A stretch of 14,755 nucleotides of DNA, from positions 1-14,755 of the forward strand of contig JAGWJU010000012.1 of assembly GCA_028865585.1 (NCBI GenBank), read 5' to 3'. This DNA is from Elusimicrobiota bacterium (lineage in GTDB: Bacteria > Elusimicrobiota > Elusimicrobia > UBA1565 > UBA9628). The notes beneath the pieces were generated by a model that saw only the letters and a program-made list of their open reading frames with translations, was not told where the DNA came from and did not search any database. Each line of letters opens with the position of its first letter. Position 1 is the first letter of the stretch. Positions 1 through 8,202 of the stretch are shown here, piece by piece. Made by a program: the position numbers and the translations under genes.

Positions 1-570
1 GGGCCGGCCGCGCTTGATGATGCCGGCTTTTTCACGCGCGATTTGGCCCAGCGTGGAGCCCAAGAACTCCATATGATCGAAATCAACGGAGGAGATGACG
101 CAGACCGACGGGCTGCGCACGATGTTGGTGGCGTCGAGCCGGCCGCCGAGGCCGGTCTCCAAGACCGCGGCGCGAACTCCGGATCGGCGGAAATGCCAGA
201 ATGCCGCGCAGGTCAGCAGCTCGAAGTAGGTCATCCTCGTCCGGGCTTTTTTCTCCGCCAAGAAAACGGCCGCCAGGGCCAAGCCGAAGTCTTTGTGAGA
301 AATCATCCGGCCGCGGACCTGAATGCGCTCGCGGACGCTCCAAAGGTGCGGCGAGAGGTAAAGACCCGTTCCGTAGCCGGCGTGGCGCAGGACGCTCTCA
401 AGCATCGCGCAGACCGATCCCTTGCCGTTGGTCCCTGCGACATGGATGGACGAATAGGCCTCCTGGGGATTCCCGAGGATTTTCAGAACCCGCCGGACGC
501 GCGCCAGGCCCAATTCCACGCGTGTTTCCCGCCGGGCCTCTAGGGCTTTTAGGGCCGCGGAATAATTCAT
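1..570 (-). CDS. folC: Bifunctional folylpolyglutamate synthase / dihydrofolate synthase, N-terminal part (3' end outside window)
   Basis: This Mur-ligase-type ATP-dependent enzyme adds glutamate to dihydropteroate and/or tetrahydrofolates in the cytoplasm. The frame is open from ATG at 570 to the window edge, giving 190 codons, about 45% of a usual FolC. The ATP-binding P-loop GTNGKGS lies at residues 46-52. It is followed by LYLSPHL, by the family signature ETGLGGRLDATN, and by DFDHMEFLGSTL with REKAGIIK near the edge. All sit where FolC has them, so the family call is firm. Whether it has dihydrofolate synthase activity as well as polyglutamylation cannot be judged from the N-terminus. It lies 20 bases after murA, on the same strand, and may be the last gene of an endoQ-murA-folC unit. 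It also has its own -10-like box. No Shine-Dalgarno is visible before the ATG. The alternative frames here are only GC-rich shadows. Confidence 0.93.
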   Translation of the reverse strand, partial: MNYSAALKALEARRETRVELGLARVRRVLKILGNPQEAYSSIHVAGTNGKGSVCAMLESVLRHAGYGTGLYLSPHLWSVRERIQVRGRMISHKDFGLALAAVFLAEKKARTRMTYFELLTCAAFWHFRRSGVRAAVLETGLGGRLDATNIVRSPSVCVISSVDFDHMEFLGSTLGQIAREKAGIIKRGRP

Positions 571-571
571 T

Positions 572-607
572 CCGGGACAAATTCTACCTTTTAGGCGTTT
601 GTCCGGG
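572..607. repeat. Imperfect inverted repeat between murA and folC
   Basis: The arms 572-581 and 598-607 pair at nine of ten positions across a 16-base loop. The loop holds the murA stop codon and most of the folC -10-like box. One arm ends directly before the folC ATG. It has no T-tract, so it does not look like a terminator. It could be an operator, an mRNA hairpin over the folC start, or chance in GC-rich DNA. Confidence 0.3.
581..586 (-). promoter_or_regulatory. Candidate -10 box for folC
   Basis: Read on the minus strand the hexamer is TAGAAT, five of six matches to TATAAT. It lies just after the murA stop codon and 10 bases before the folC ATG, so a transcript starting about 7 bases downstream would have a leader of about 4 bases. 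No convincing -35 is seen. The call rests on spacing shared with other promoters in the window; folC may equally be read through from murA. Confidence 0.4.
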
Positions 608-1850
608 TCACGCGCGCGCCCAGGCGCCGAAGCTTGGCCTCCAGGCGCTCGTAGCCGCGGTCGATATGGTAGACCCGCTGCACGACCGTGCGGCCGCCCG
701 CCGCCAGAGCGGCCACGACCAGCGCCGCCCCGGCGCGGATGTCGGAAGCCATGACCCAAGCCCCGCTTAAGCGCTCGACGCCGGCGACCCGCGCCTCGCT
801 TCCTCGCGCACGAATTTGAGCGCCCATGCGCGCCAGTTCGGCCGCGTGCAGAAACCGGTTCTCGAACACGGTCTCACGGACGCGGCTCGCCCCCCGCGCC
901 AAACACATGAGGCTCATCCAGGGCGCCTGCAAATCAGTCGGGAAGCCGGGGTAGGGAAGCGTCGTCACGGAAACGGCTTTGGGCCGGCGGCGCATGGCCA
1001 GACGGATTCCGCCGGCGTACGGCTTAATCTCAGCGCCCGCGGCCCGTAGCTTCCCAACGACCGCGGACAAATCCTCGGCATGCGCTCCCTTCAAGTCGAT
1101 TTCGCCGCCCGCCGCCGCGCCGGCCAGCAGGAAGGTGCCCGCCTCGATGCGATCGGGAATGACGGTATGGCGGCACCCCTTCAAGGCAGAGGCTCCGCGC
1201 ACCCTCACGCGGGAGGAGCCCAAGCCCGAGACGCGCGCGCCCAGGCGCTCCAGAAAACGCCCCAAATCCGCGATCTCGGGCTCCCGCGCCGCATTCTCGA
1301 TGACGCTCGTCCCGGGCGTCGCCGCCGCCGCCATCATGGCGTTCTCCGTGGCGCCCACGCTGGGAAAATCCAGCCGTACGCGTCCGGCCTTGAGCAGGCT
1401 GGGCGCGCTCAGGATGATGTCGCCCCCATCGGCGACTTCTCGGGCGCCCAGGGCCGCGAAGGCCTTCAGGTGGATGTCGATGGGGCGCAGGCCGATGGCG
1501 CAGCCCCCGGGAATGGGTACGCGCACAAGGCCAAAGCGCGCCAGAAGCGGGCCCGCGGCCAGCACCGAGGCGCGCATCTGCTTGACCAAATCGTAAGGCG
1601 CCTGGGTTTTAAGGGAGCCGCCCGAAACGACGCGCACCGAACTTCCCTTTACCGCCACCCTTTTCCCCAAGCTTTCCAGGAGCCTGACGGTGGTCTTGAT
1701 GTCGCGCAGGCGAGTCGGGACGTTGTCGACGCGGCAGGGTTCGTCGGTCAGCAGCGCGGCGATCAGAATGGGCAGGGCCGCGTTCTTGGAGCCGCTCACG
1801 CGCACGGACCCCTTGAGGGGTTTCCCGCCGTTGATGACGAAGCGATCCAT
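591..1850 (-). CDS. murA: UDP-N-acetylglucosamine 1-carboxyvinyltransferase
   Basis: MurA transfers enolpyruvate from phosphoenolpyruvate to UDP-GlcNAc, the first committed step of peptidoglycan synthesis, in the cytoplasm. At 419 residues it has the normal length. Family landmarks are all present: SKNAALP at 21-27 with the substrate lysine K22, R93 in QMRAS, and the loop GGCAIGLRP with the active-site cysteine C117. Further on are FPTDLQAP with D306 (the general base position) and DIRAGA with R372. The catalytic residue is Cys rather than the Asp that gives fosfomycin resistance, so sensitivity to that drug is expected by inference. The ATG lies 5 bases after the endoQ stop, so the two are probably cotranscribed and translationally coupled. 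No Shine-Dalgarno is evident. There is one complete MurA copy in the window, and nothing is truncated. Confidence 0.97.
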   Translation of the reverse strand: MDRFVINGGKPLKGSVRVSGSKNAALPILIAALLTDEPCRVDNVPTRLRDIKTTVRLLESLGKRVAVKGSSVRVVSGGSLKTQAPYDLVKQMRASVLAAGPLLARFGLVRVPIPGGCAIGLRPIDIHLKAFAALGAREVADGGDIILSAPSLLKAGRVRLDFPSVGATENAMMAAAATPGTSVIENAAREPEIADLGRFLERLGARVSGLGSSRVRVRGASALKGCRHTVIPDRIEAGTFLLAGAAAGGEIDLKGAHAEDLSAVVGKLRAAGAEIKPYAGGIRLAMRRRPKAVSVTTLPYPGFPTDLQAPWMSLMCLARGASRVRETVFENRFLHAAELARMGAQIRARGSEARVAGVERLSGAWVMASDIRAGAALVVAALAAGGRTVVQRVYHIDRGYERLEAKLRRLGARVTRTNA

Positions 1851-1855
1851 AAACT

Positions 1856-3121
1856 CTAAACGGCGGCCGCGCGACGGCCGTTAAGCAGCCGAACCTTGCC
1901 GTACTCGCCGTCGTAGCCCGCTTCGACGCCGGCCTTGCCCGCGCGGAGGCGGGAGAGAGCCCGCGCCAGCGTCTGTTCTCCGGCCGCGGCGAGTTTTCCC
2001 AAATCCAAATCATGCAGCACGAAGCGCTCGCTGCCGAAACGCTCAAGAAGCCCCTCGTAGCGGCCCTTGACCGCTTTGGACAGCGCGCCCACGCCCAAAA
2101 TCTCACCGAGGATTTCCTTCAGCGGCACGGAGCTCACGAAGCCGGGCGCTCCGGCGGGCTTGCGGCCCGGGCCGCGGTCGGCCAAAGCTTCGACCCGGCT
2201 CAAGACCCCGACGGTGACGGGCTTGCCGCAGGACGGGCATCGTCCTTTGTTCCGGCGGGTCTCGGCGGGCGTAAGGCGCGCGCCGCACTTGCGGTGGCCG
2301 TCGCAATGATACTTGCCCTCTTCCGGAAAAAACTCGATGGTGCCCAAAAAACGCCCGGGGTCCCGCTTCTCCACGGGCCCGAAAATCCCCTCGTAGGAAA
2401 GCTCGGAGTCGAAGACGTTGGCTTCGCGCCCGATTTTCTCCGCAGAGTGCGCGTCGGAATTCGAGATGAGGGCGATCCGATCCAGGGCTTTCAAGCGCCA
2501 ATTCATGGGCGGATCGGACGAAAGCCCGGTCTCGATGGCGAAAATTTCGGGCGCCAAGTCCCCGAAGCACTCCTCGAGGGAATCGAATCCCGACTGCGAT
2601 CCAAAAACGCCGAAATGCGGCGTCCAGGCGTGGGCCGGCACGAGGCGGCAGCCGCCTCCGGCTTCAAGCACGATGTCGAGCAGGCTTTTCGAGTCCAGCC
2701 CCAGGATGGGGCGCCCGTCCGAACCCAAGTTGCCGATTTTTTCCAGGCGCCGGACGACGCGCTCGGCCGCGCCGAACGACGGCGCGTAAACCAGATGGTG
2801 AACGCGGCGCACGCGCTTATCCTTGGAGTAGATGCAGCTGATCTCGACGCCCAGCAGAAAGCGCATGTCGGCCCGGCAGGAGGCCGGCACAGAAGCGTCC
2901 GCTTCCCGCGCCAAATCGGGGCGAAGCCGGAAAAGCCCCTCCTCCGCGGGAATCAGCTTTTCCTTAAGCTCCGCGCGCCACGCCGGATGCGTGAAATCCC
3001 CCGCAGAAAGCACGGTCACGCCTTTTTTTTGCGCCCAAACATGAAGAGTCTCCGGCGCGAGGCTGCGGCTGCAGGCGCGGGAAAACCGCGAATGAATGTG
3101 CAGGTCGGCGGTAAAAATCAT
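1856..3121 (-). CDS. Endonuclease Q-like PHP-domain protein with zinc ribbon
   Basis: The whole protein (421 residues) has the architecture of EndoQ (COG1379), whose archaeal member from Pyrococcus is about 424 residues. EndoQ nicks DNA 5' of deaminated bases (uracil, hypoxanthine, xanthine) and abasic sites to start repair. The PHP metal centre is visible: HIH at 8-10, D42 and H45 in GDFTHP, E93 in GVEIS, H108-H109, H164 and H169, and NSDAH with D223 and H225. A four-cysteine zinc ribbon follows (C273, C279, C295, C298), then a C-terminal helical region. PHP metal ligands are complete, so activity is plausible. It heads an operon with murA, 5 bases downstream. An extended -10 box lies upstream, and no Shine-Dalgarno is seen. 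Substrate specificity is inferred from the family. An alternative reading is a generic PHP phosphoesterase, but the zinc ribbon and length favour EndoQ. Confidence 0.85.
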   Translation of the reverse strand: MIFTADLHIHSRFSRACSRSLAPETLHVWAQKKGVTVLSAGDFTHPAWRAELKEKLIPAEEGLFRLRPDLAREADASVPASCRADMRFLLGVEISCIYSKDKRVRRVHHLVYAPSFGAAERVVRRLEKIGNLGSDGRPILGLDSKSLLDIVLEAGGGCRLVPAHAWTPHFGVFGSQSGFDSLEECFGDLAPEIFAIETGLSSDPPMNWRLKALDRIALISNSDAHSAEKIGREANVFDSELSYEGIFGPVEKRDPGRFLGTIEFFPEEGKYHCDGHRKCGARLTPAETRRNKGRCPSCGKPVTVGVLSRVEALADRGPGRKPAGAPGFVSSVPLKEILGEILGVGALSKAVKGRYEGLLERFGSERFVLHDLDLGKLAAAGEQTLARALSRLRAGKAGVEAGYDGEYGKVRLLNGRRAAAV

Positions 3122-3137
3122 ATTTGGGAAACGAGAA

Positions 3138-3146
3138 ATTTTAGCA
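3138..3146 (-). promoter_or_regulatory. Extended -10 promoter for the endoQ-murA unit
   Basis: The minus strand reads TGCTAAAAT, a TGn extension followed by a five-of-six -10 hexamer (TAAAAT, 3138-3143). It is 16 bases before the endoQ ATG, so the expected leader is about 10 bases, too short for a usual ribosome binding site, and none is visible. There is no clear -35, which an extended -10 can do without. The stretch is AT-rich inside GC-rich DNA. Confidence 0.5.
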
Positions 3147-3161
3147 TAACTGGCTCCCCAG

Positions 3162-3177
3162 GCCGGGTGCGCCCGGC
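3162..3177 (-). terminator. Weak hairpin after the CCA enzyme gene
   Basis: A perfect 6-base-pair GC stem (GCCGGG/CCCGGC) with a 4-base loop follows the stop of the tRNA nucleotidyltransferase gene. An outer CTCC/GGAG pairing could extend it. It lacks a T-tract on the minus strand, so it is at best a poor intrinsic terminator. It sits just upstream of the endoQ promoter and separates the two units. Confidence 0.25.
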
Positions 3178-3187
3178 TTCGGAGAAT

Positions 3188-4390
3188 TCAGGATTTCTTC
3201 AAGCCGGAACCGTCGAGCCACGCCAACGCCTGGCGGCGAGAAGACAACCTCCCCCGCCATTGAAGCCGGGCCGCCCGGCCGAGGATTTCCCCCATGCGCC
3301 GCCCCGGGGCAACACCCCGCGCGGAGACATCCTTCCCGGAGAGAAACAGCGGCTTGAGAGCGCCTGGAGCAAGCGCGGGATAGGCCGCTTTCAACACGCG
3401 GAGGGAGAACGGAGAGATCGGCGAGCGCGCGGCGGCCCGATCGCGCGCGCGAATGAGCGTCTCGCGGATTAAGCTTGCCGGGCCGCGCTCGAGAGGCAGG
3501 GAGTCCATCCAGCGCAGAGCTTCCTCCGGCCCCAGGCTCAGAGCCAAGAGCGCCAGGCGCTCCGCCGGATCGCGCAGGATGAAGCGGCGCGGCGCGGACA
3601 GGCGCGGGTGGACGAGGCGAAGATAACCCCAGCGGCGCAAAATTTTCAGCGCCGGCCCCGGGTCTTTTTCTTCCAAGATGCGCAGAAGCTCCTGGAGAAC
3701 GCGGTGCGGGGAAAGCCTGGCCGCGTGACCGGCCGCAAGAGCCCGGCGTGCGGCCGAGGCCATCTCCGGCGCAGGTGAAAAACCGAAGCGGGCCAAGTAG
3801 CGCGCGGCGCGGAAGACCCGCGTCGGATCGTCCCGAAAGCTCTCCGGATGCAGGAGCCGCAGAGTCCCGCGCCCGAGATCCGCCAGTCCGTCCATCGGAT
3901 CGACGAGCACGCGCGGCCTCGGGGAAAGCCGCAAGGCCATGGCGTTGACGGTAAAATCGCGGCGGATCAAATCCTCCTCGATGCTCCGGGCGGGCGAAAC
4001 CTCGGGCAGGCACGCCGGCGACGGATAGGCCTCGCGCCGGGCGCGGGCGAAATCGACGCGCAGCCCGAAGGGCGCTAAAACGCGCAGGGTTCCGAAGCGG
4101 CCGAATGCCTCGGCCCGTCCGTTTAATTGTCTCGCGCACGCGCGAGCGAGCGGGGAAGCGTCTCCCACCACGCACAAGTCCAAATCCGAAACCGAGGAGC
4201 GGCCCAGCAGCCAGTCGCGCACGCAGCCTCCGACCAGGAACAAGGGAAGCCCGGCGGAATGCGCCTGTTCGGACAAGGGATCGAGAACGGCCCGCGCCCG
4301 CGCGGGAATTCTCAACGGCCCCGGGCTAACAACGGCCACGGGCTGCGGGCGGCGGGAGTTTTTTGTGCCGGCCCTCTCGAATCGCTTCAA
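3188..4390 (-). CDS. Class II tRNA nucleotidyltransferase (CCA-adding or related)
   Basis: This cytoplasmic enzyme adds or repairs the 3' CCA end of tRNAs. The head domain shows the class II signature GGCVRDWLLG at 54-63 followed by the catalytic pair D69/D71 in SDLDL, then EEDLIRRDFTVNAMA around 138-152. Next come DPMDGLADL and DDPTRVFRAARY around 187-199, and a helical neck and body. Some bacteria split the activity into CC-adding and A-adding enzymes, and poly(A) polymerases share this head, so the exact activity is not settled. The start is uncertain. The TTG at 4390 gives 400 residues and a 65-base overlap with the upstream CpXC gene. A GTG at 4339 (codon 18) would shorten the overlap to 14 bases and still keep the whole head domain. 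Neither has a good Shine-Dalgarno. It is probably cotranscribed and coupled with the CpXC gene. Confidence 0.9.
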   Translation of the reverse strand: MKRFERAGTKNSRRPQPVAVVSPGPLRIPARARAVLDPLSEQAHSAGLPLFLVGGCVRDWLLGRSSVSDLDLCVVGDASPLARACARQLNGRAEAFGRFGTLRVLAPFGLRVDFARARREAYPSPACLPEVSPARSIEEDLIRRDFTVNAMALRLSPRPRVLVDPMDGLADLGRGTLRLLHPESFRDDPTRVFRAARYLARFGFSPAPEMASAARRALAAGHAARLSPHRVLQELLRILEEKDPGPALKILRRWGYLRLVHPRLSAPRRFILRDPAERLALLALSLGPEEALRWMDSLPLERGPASLIRETLIRARDRAAARSPISPFSLRVLKAAYPALAPGALKPLFLSGKDVSARGVAPGRRMGEILGRAARLQWRGRLSSRRQALAWLDGSGLKKS

Positions 4391-4988
4391 AAAAGGCCCC
4401 GTAGGACTCCAAATGAGCGTTGGCGGCCAGGAGCTTCTCGAGGCCCGCCGCGACGCTCGCTAAGGTCGCCCCGGCGGCTCCGGAAACGAAGGGAAGCGAA
4501 GACGGAATGCGGTTGTCGCGGGCGTAGCGGGGACTGACGGAATAAAGCGAGAGGCCCAAATCGCGCGCGATGAATTCCATCACTTCGCGCTCCTCGCTCT
4601 GGTAGTCGTCCTCCTCCAAAAGGCGGGAAAGCTCCTCGAAACTGAAGAAAATCCTTGGCTCCATGTCCGCCAGGGCCCGCTCACCCAGCGCTTGGCGCAT
4701 GGCCGCGAAGTCCGCTCCCATCTTATTCCGCCAATACTCCTCGCGCTCGCGGTAGGACGCCGGGAAGACGAACGCCAAGAGCTCGGCGGCGGAGTCAAGG
4801 TAAACCACGGGCGCCTCGGGGAAAAAAGCCGTCCCGCACTGCGGACAGAGCAAAAGATTGAGCTCCTGGGCGACGAGCGTTTCGCGCAGCTCCGCGTCCT
4901 TGTCGCCGCGGACAAAGCTCCACACCTCGGTCTCGAACGGTTCGCAGCCCCTCGGGCAGACGGCTTCAATCAGTCCTTTAAACGCCAT
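4326..4988 (-). CDS. CpXC-domain zinc protein of unknown function
   Basis: The 220-residue protein matches the CpXC family (presumed zinc-binding, function unknown). Two cysteine pairs frame the domain: C11-x3-C15 at the start and C48-P-Q-C51-G in LLCPQCGTAFF. The segment between them resembles the family pattern in which an acidic, leucine-rich stretch precedes the second pair. It then continues with YLDSAAELLAFVFP. The rest, about residues 80-210, is mostly helical and acidic with no motif I recognise. No signal peptide or membrane segment is seen, so it is likely cytoplasmic. The first pair is CX3C rather than the usual CPxC, a small oddity. Its 3' end overlaps the tRNA nucleotidyltransferase gene, and it has its own TATAAT box. 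A role in tRNA metabolism would be guilt by association only. Confidence 0.8.
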   Translation of the reverse strand: MAFKGLIEAVCPRGCEPFETEVWSFVRGDKDAELRETLVAQELNLLLCPQCGTAFFPEAPVVYLDSAAELLAFVFPASYREREEYWRNKMGADFAAMRQALGERALADMEPRIFFSFEELSRLLEEDDYQSEEREVMEFIARDLGLSLYSVSPRYARDNRIPSSLPFVSGAAGATLASVAAGLEKLLAANAHLESYGAFFEAIREGRHKKLPPPAARGRC

Positions 4989-5002
4989 GTTTTCGCTCGG
5001 GC

Positions 5003-5008
5003 ATTATA
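5003..5008 (-). promoter_or_regulatory. TATAAT -10 box for the CpXC / CCA enzyme unit
   Basis: A perfect TATAAT on the minus strand lies 14 bases before the CpXC ATG, in the 22-base gap after the DUF4175-like gene. The predicted leader is about 8 bases without Shine-Dalgarno. A weak -35 candidate, TTCCAG, lies 17 bases upstream at 5026-5031 inside the end of the preceding gene. This would make cpxC-cca an independent transcription unit. Confidence 0.55.
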
Positions 5009-5010
5009 GA

Positions 5011-8000
5011 CTATTGCGCGATGCGCTGGAAGTATTCCCGGATGACGGGCGCCAAGGCGGCGGGTTTTTTCTCGCCCATGGACTCCTCCAATTCGCCGCG
5101 CAGAACGCCGGGCGGCAGATAGTCCCGCGCCGAAGGAAGCGGCACCAAGCCCGTGCCGGCGCCTAAAATTCCGCCGCCGCCCATCCCACCGGCGGGCGAA
5201 AGCTCCAAAGAAAAAACGCGGCGGCCGGAGCCCATCGCGGAAGACAAGGCGGATTTTCCAGAGTCCAGCAATTTCAACGCCTTGTCTTGGTGGAAAATCG
5301 CCTGGCGGACGTCGCCGGCCGAAAGAGCCTGGCGGGCCGCCTCCTCCTGCCCGGCCGCCCCGGAAACGTCGCTAAGCGCGGCGGGCGGCAGTTCAAAACC
5401 GTCCTCCCTCAGGCCTCGCAGGCTTTGCTCCAAGCCCGCGGTTTGGGCCAAAATGCGTCCCTGGCGGGCGGCTTGGCCCGCGGACTCGGCATCCGGCCGG
5501 GCCGCCGTCTCCTCTTGCGCTTGGCGCAGGCGCTTTAAGACGCCCGCTTCGCCCGCGGCGATGAAAGCGTCAATTTTTTTCTCCGGCTCCTGTCCGGACG
5601 AGGAAGCAAGGCCGTGCAGCGCGCCAATGATTTTTCGCAGCCGCTCGCCCGCATCGCTGACCTGGCGCGCGGCGAACTGGCTCTCCACGCTCTTCATCTG
5701 CTCCAAAGCGGCTCCCGGAAAAACCTTGGCCGCTGAGGCCTCCGAGATCAGCGCCGCCTGCTCCCGGTCCTGGGCCGCCAGAATGTTTTTTTGGCGTCGA
5801 ATGTCGCGCTCCGTCCGGCGGGTATCAAGCTTTTGCGCGTCGGCGCGCGCGCGCCTCTCTTCATCGGCGACTTTGGACCACAAATTTGAAACGGCCCGAG
5901 CCTGCTCCGTCGCGGCTTGCTCCGCGGCGGACAAGGCGCCGGAGGAAGCCCCCTGAAGAGCCCTTGAAATCCGGGATAAGTCCCTCGAAAGCAGATCGGC
6001 CAGACGCTCGGCCGAGCGCGCGTCGCCCGCGGCCAGCGCGCTTTCAAGGGAGCGCGCCGCGTCCAGCGCCGGCTGCAACGGAATATCTTCAGAGGGGACG
6101 CCGGGCGCAGGCGGCGCCGTTCGGGCCAAACGTTGGATCTGCCTCGCCAAACCGGCCAACTGCCGCTCGATGCGGCCCAGTTTTTCTTCCAGCGCCCCGC
6201 GCTCCGGGGCGCCCAGGCCTGCGCCGGTTTTCCGCCGCGCCAAATCGCCCAGGAAAGACGCCGCGGACAGGTTCAAGTCTTGCGCGCGGGCCGCGGCCGT
6301 TCTCCAATCCTGGGATCGACTTCCCGCCGCCAGAAGATTTTTTCCCTGTGCGGCCAGGCCAGCCAACCGTTGATGGATGTCTTGAGCTTGCGGAAAATCT
6401 CCCGCCCGCCGCGCACGGTCGGCCTGCGGAATATTCCGCGCCGCGGCGCGCGCCGCGGCGCGCCCGAAATCAGCCACGCTTCGGGACAAGCCCGCATTGG
6501 CGGTCGGATCCCGCGACAGCGCCGATGAGAGCTTTTCCAGACTCTCGGACGAGGCGCTCCACGCCCGCTCCAGCGCCGCCTCTTGGCTCGATAGCGCGGC
6601 CTCGTTTTGCGCCCGGCCCTTCTCTTCCAACTGCTTCAGATAGCGATTTTCCTGTTCCGCCAGGGCGTCCAGCCTCGCTTGAGATTTGCCCCACCACTCC
6701 TTCTCCGCGCGGCGCAGGGCGCCCCAATCCGCGATGTCGACGGCCTGCCAGGGAGTCGCCGCGGAATGAGGAGGCTCCGCGTTGTCGTAGGCTGCAAGCC
6801 GGAATGCGAGGCGCCCGGGAGAGAATCCCCGCAGACTCCAATCATAATCGCCGATATTATTTTTTGCCGGCGGACTGAATTTTCTTATCGTTTTTTCCGC
6901 CGGCTTTCCGTTTTTGCCGCGGACAAGAAGGGCCACGCGAGCGACGCCGCCGTCGTCACGGACCGCGTAGGAAATCGGAATCTCGGCGCCGACGTCCGCC
7001 GAAACGGGCGCATCGGGCGAAAGCATCTGGATGCTCGGCGGCTGATCCGCCTCGGCCGCAATGGCGTATTCCGGAGCGGAGGCGTTGCGGCGCCCGTCCG
7101 CGGCCCTTAGATTAAAATGGAAGCGGACGCCGCCCGTCAGTTCAAAGGCCGCCGCATAGCGGCCGTCCGGCCGCAGGCGCATGGGCAGCGCGGCCGCGGG
7201 AGAGGAAAAAACGACTTCCGCCGAGGACAGGGGCTCGGTTGGAGTCCCCTCCAAAACGACGCGGCTGCCGGTTAAAAACCTGAGCGGGACGGAACCGTCG
7301 AGGGGGATCGTCTCGTCTTGGTTCAATCCCCCTATCGCCGCGTCCAGGCGCCGCCAAGCCGGGAAGGGCACGGGCGTGACGGCGTAGCTTCGGGTGAGAA
7401 GGCCGCGCCAGGACATCTTGTAATGGAACGGAGCGGTCAAATTTTCCGCCTGAAATTCCGCGCGGCCCGCGGAGAAGCGATCCCACGGAGCCGCGCGCCA
7501 GCCGCCGCGATCCCTGACCCACAGCACAAGATCCTGCGGCGCCCGGTTGACGAGCGATCCGGGCGCCCAGGACGCCCGGATTTCGGCGCCCCGGCCCCAC
7601 GGCACCCGCGCGTCTCCGGGAGACACCATCACAAGCGCCTCCAGCGGCTTATCCCGCCACGGAGCGAAGACGCGCGTGAAAGATCCCGCCGGCCGCGTCC
7701 AAATCAGGAATGCGGCGCCTACAAGCCCCGCCGCAAGGGCGCGCCTGGAGGAACGCGACGGCGCCCACAGGAACAGCCGCGACGGCGGCAGAGCGAGCAG
7801 AAGACGGCGGGTTCGCTCCAAATGCTCCTGCCGCAGCGAGCCAGACGTCGCGGGATCATCCGGCGCCGAGGACAATTCCCATGCGGCGCGCAAACGGCTC
7901 CGAAGCTGCGGAAACTTTTTCTCCGCCTCTCCAAGAACGAACTCCCATCCGACCCTCCGCCAAGGCCGCGCGCCCCAGAACCAAAGGGCCGCAAGGCCGG

Positions 8001-8202
8001 CGGCCAGCGCCGCCCACCACACCGCCCATCGCGCGGCGTGCCCGGGAGACCAAAACCGATCGGACCAGCAAAGAACCGCCGCCGCGGCCAAAGACCAGCC
8101 GGAAAGCCGCAACGCCGCTTCGGCGGCTACGCCCGCAAGCCTTTGGCGCCGCCACAAGCGCGGTTTTTCCTTCAACGGATCCGGGCCCGCCCCTCTAGCC
8201 AT
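5011..8202 (-). CDS. Large DUF4175-like membrane protein with long coiled-coil region
   Basis: This 1063-residue protein has the layout of DUF4175-type proteins. Two membrane segments lie near the N-terminus (about 31-48 and 57-76), with a third at about 155-168. A beta-rich, probably extracytoplasmic part with Ig-like stretches follows at about 185-490. Then comes a very long Ala/Glu/Gln/Arg-rich helical coiled-coil region at about 500-1000. The C-terminal tail is typical of the group: a Gly-rich linker (MGGGGILG), then ARDYLPPG and a final helix ending in REYFQRIAQ. The function of the family is unknown. In other bacteria it often sits with MoxR ATPase, DUF58 and von Willebrand factor genes, none of which is here. 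The ATG overlaps the glycosyltransferase stop by 8 bases, so the two are translationally coupled. No Shine-Dalgarno is seen. The membrane topology is inferred by eye. Confidence 0.7.
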   Translation of the reverse strand: MARGAGPDPLKEKPRLWRRQRLAGVAAEAALRLSGWSLAAAAVLCWSDRFWSPGHAARWAVWWAALAAGLAALWFWGARPWRRVGWEFVLGEAEKKFPQLRSRLRAAWELSSAPDDPATSGSLRQEHLERTRRLLLALPPSRLFLWAPSRSSRRALAAGLVGAAFLIWTRPAGSFTRVFAPWRDKPLEALVMVSPGDARVPWGRGAEIRASWAPGSLVNRAPQDLVLWVRDRGGWRAAPWDRFSAGRAEFQAENLTAPFHYKMSWRGLLTRSYAVTPVPFPAWRRLDAAIGGLNQDETIPLDGSVPLRFLTGSRVVLEGTPTEPLSSAEVVFSSPAAALPMRLRPDGRYAAAFELTGGVRFHFNLRAADGRRNASAPEYAIAAEADQPPSIQMLSPDAPVSADVGAEIPISYAVRDDGGVARVALLVRGKNGKPAEKTIRKFSPPAKNNIGDYDWSLRGFSPGRLAFRLAAYDNAEPPHSAATPWQAVDIADWGALRRAEKEWWGKSQARLDALAEQENRYLKQLEEKGRAQNEAALSSQEAALERAWSASSESLEKLSSALSRDPTANAGLSRSVADFGRAAARAAARNIPQADRARRAGDFPQAQDIHQRLAGLAAQGKNLLAAGSRSQDWRTAAARAQDLNLSAASFLGDLARRKTGAGLGAPERGALEEKLGRIERQLAGLARQIQRLARTAPPAPGVPSEDIPLQPALDAARSLESALAAGDARSAERLADLLSRDLSRISRALQGASSGALSAAEQAATEQARAVSNLWSKVADEERRARADAQKLDTRRTERDIRRQKNILAAQDREQAALISEASAAKVFPGAALEQMKSVESQFAARQVSDAGERLRKIIGALHGLASSSGQEPEKKIDAFIAAGEAGVLKRLRQAQEETAARPDAESAGQAARQGRILAQTAGLEQSLRGLREDGFELPPAALSDVSGAAGQEEAARQALSAGDVRQAIFHQDKALKLLDSGKSALSSAMGSGRRVFSLELSPAGGMGGGGILGAGTGLVPLPSARDYLPPGVLRGELEESMGEKKPAALAPVIREYFQRIAQ

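Noticed and set aside
2012..3472. A 486-residue plus-strand open frame opposite endoQ
   Set aside because: It is antisense to a clear EndoQ with full motifs. Its Arg/Ala/Gly/Pro-rich content is typical of GC-rich shadow frames.
3141..4175. A 344-residue minus-strand frame inside the CCA enzyme gene
   Set aside because: It is Arg/Pro/Ala low-complexity sequence out of frame with a well-supported nucleotidyltransferase.
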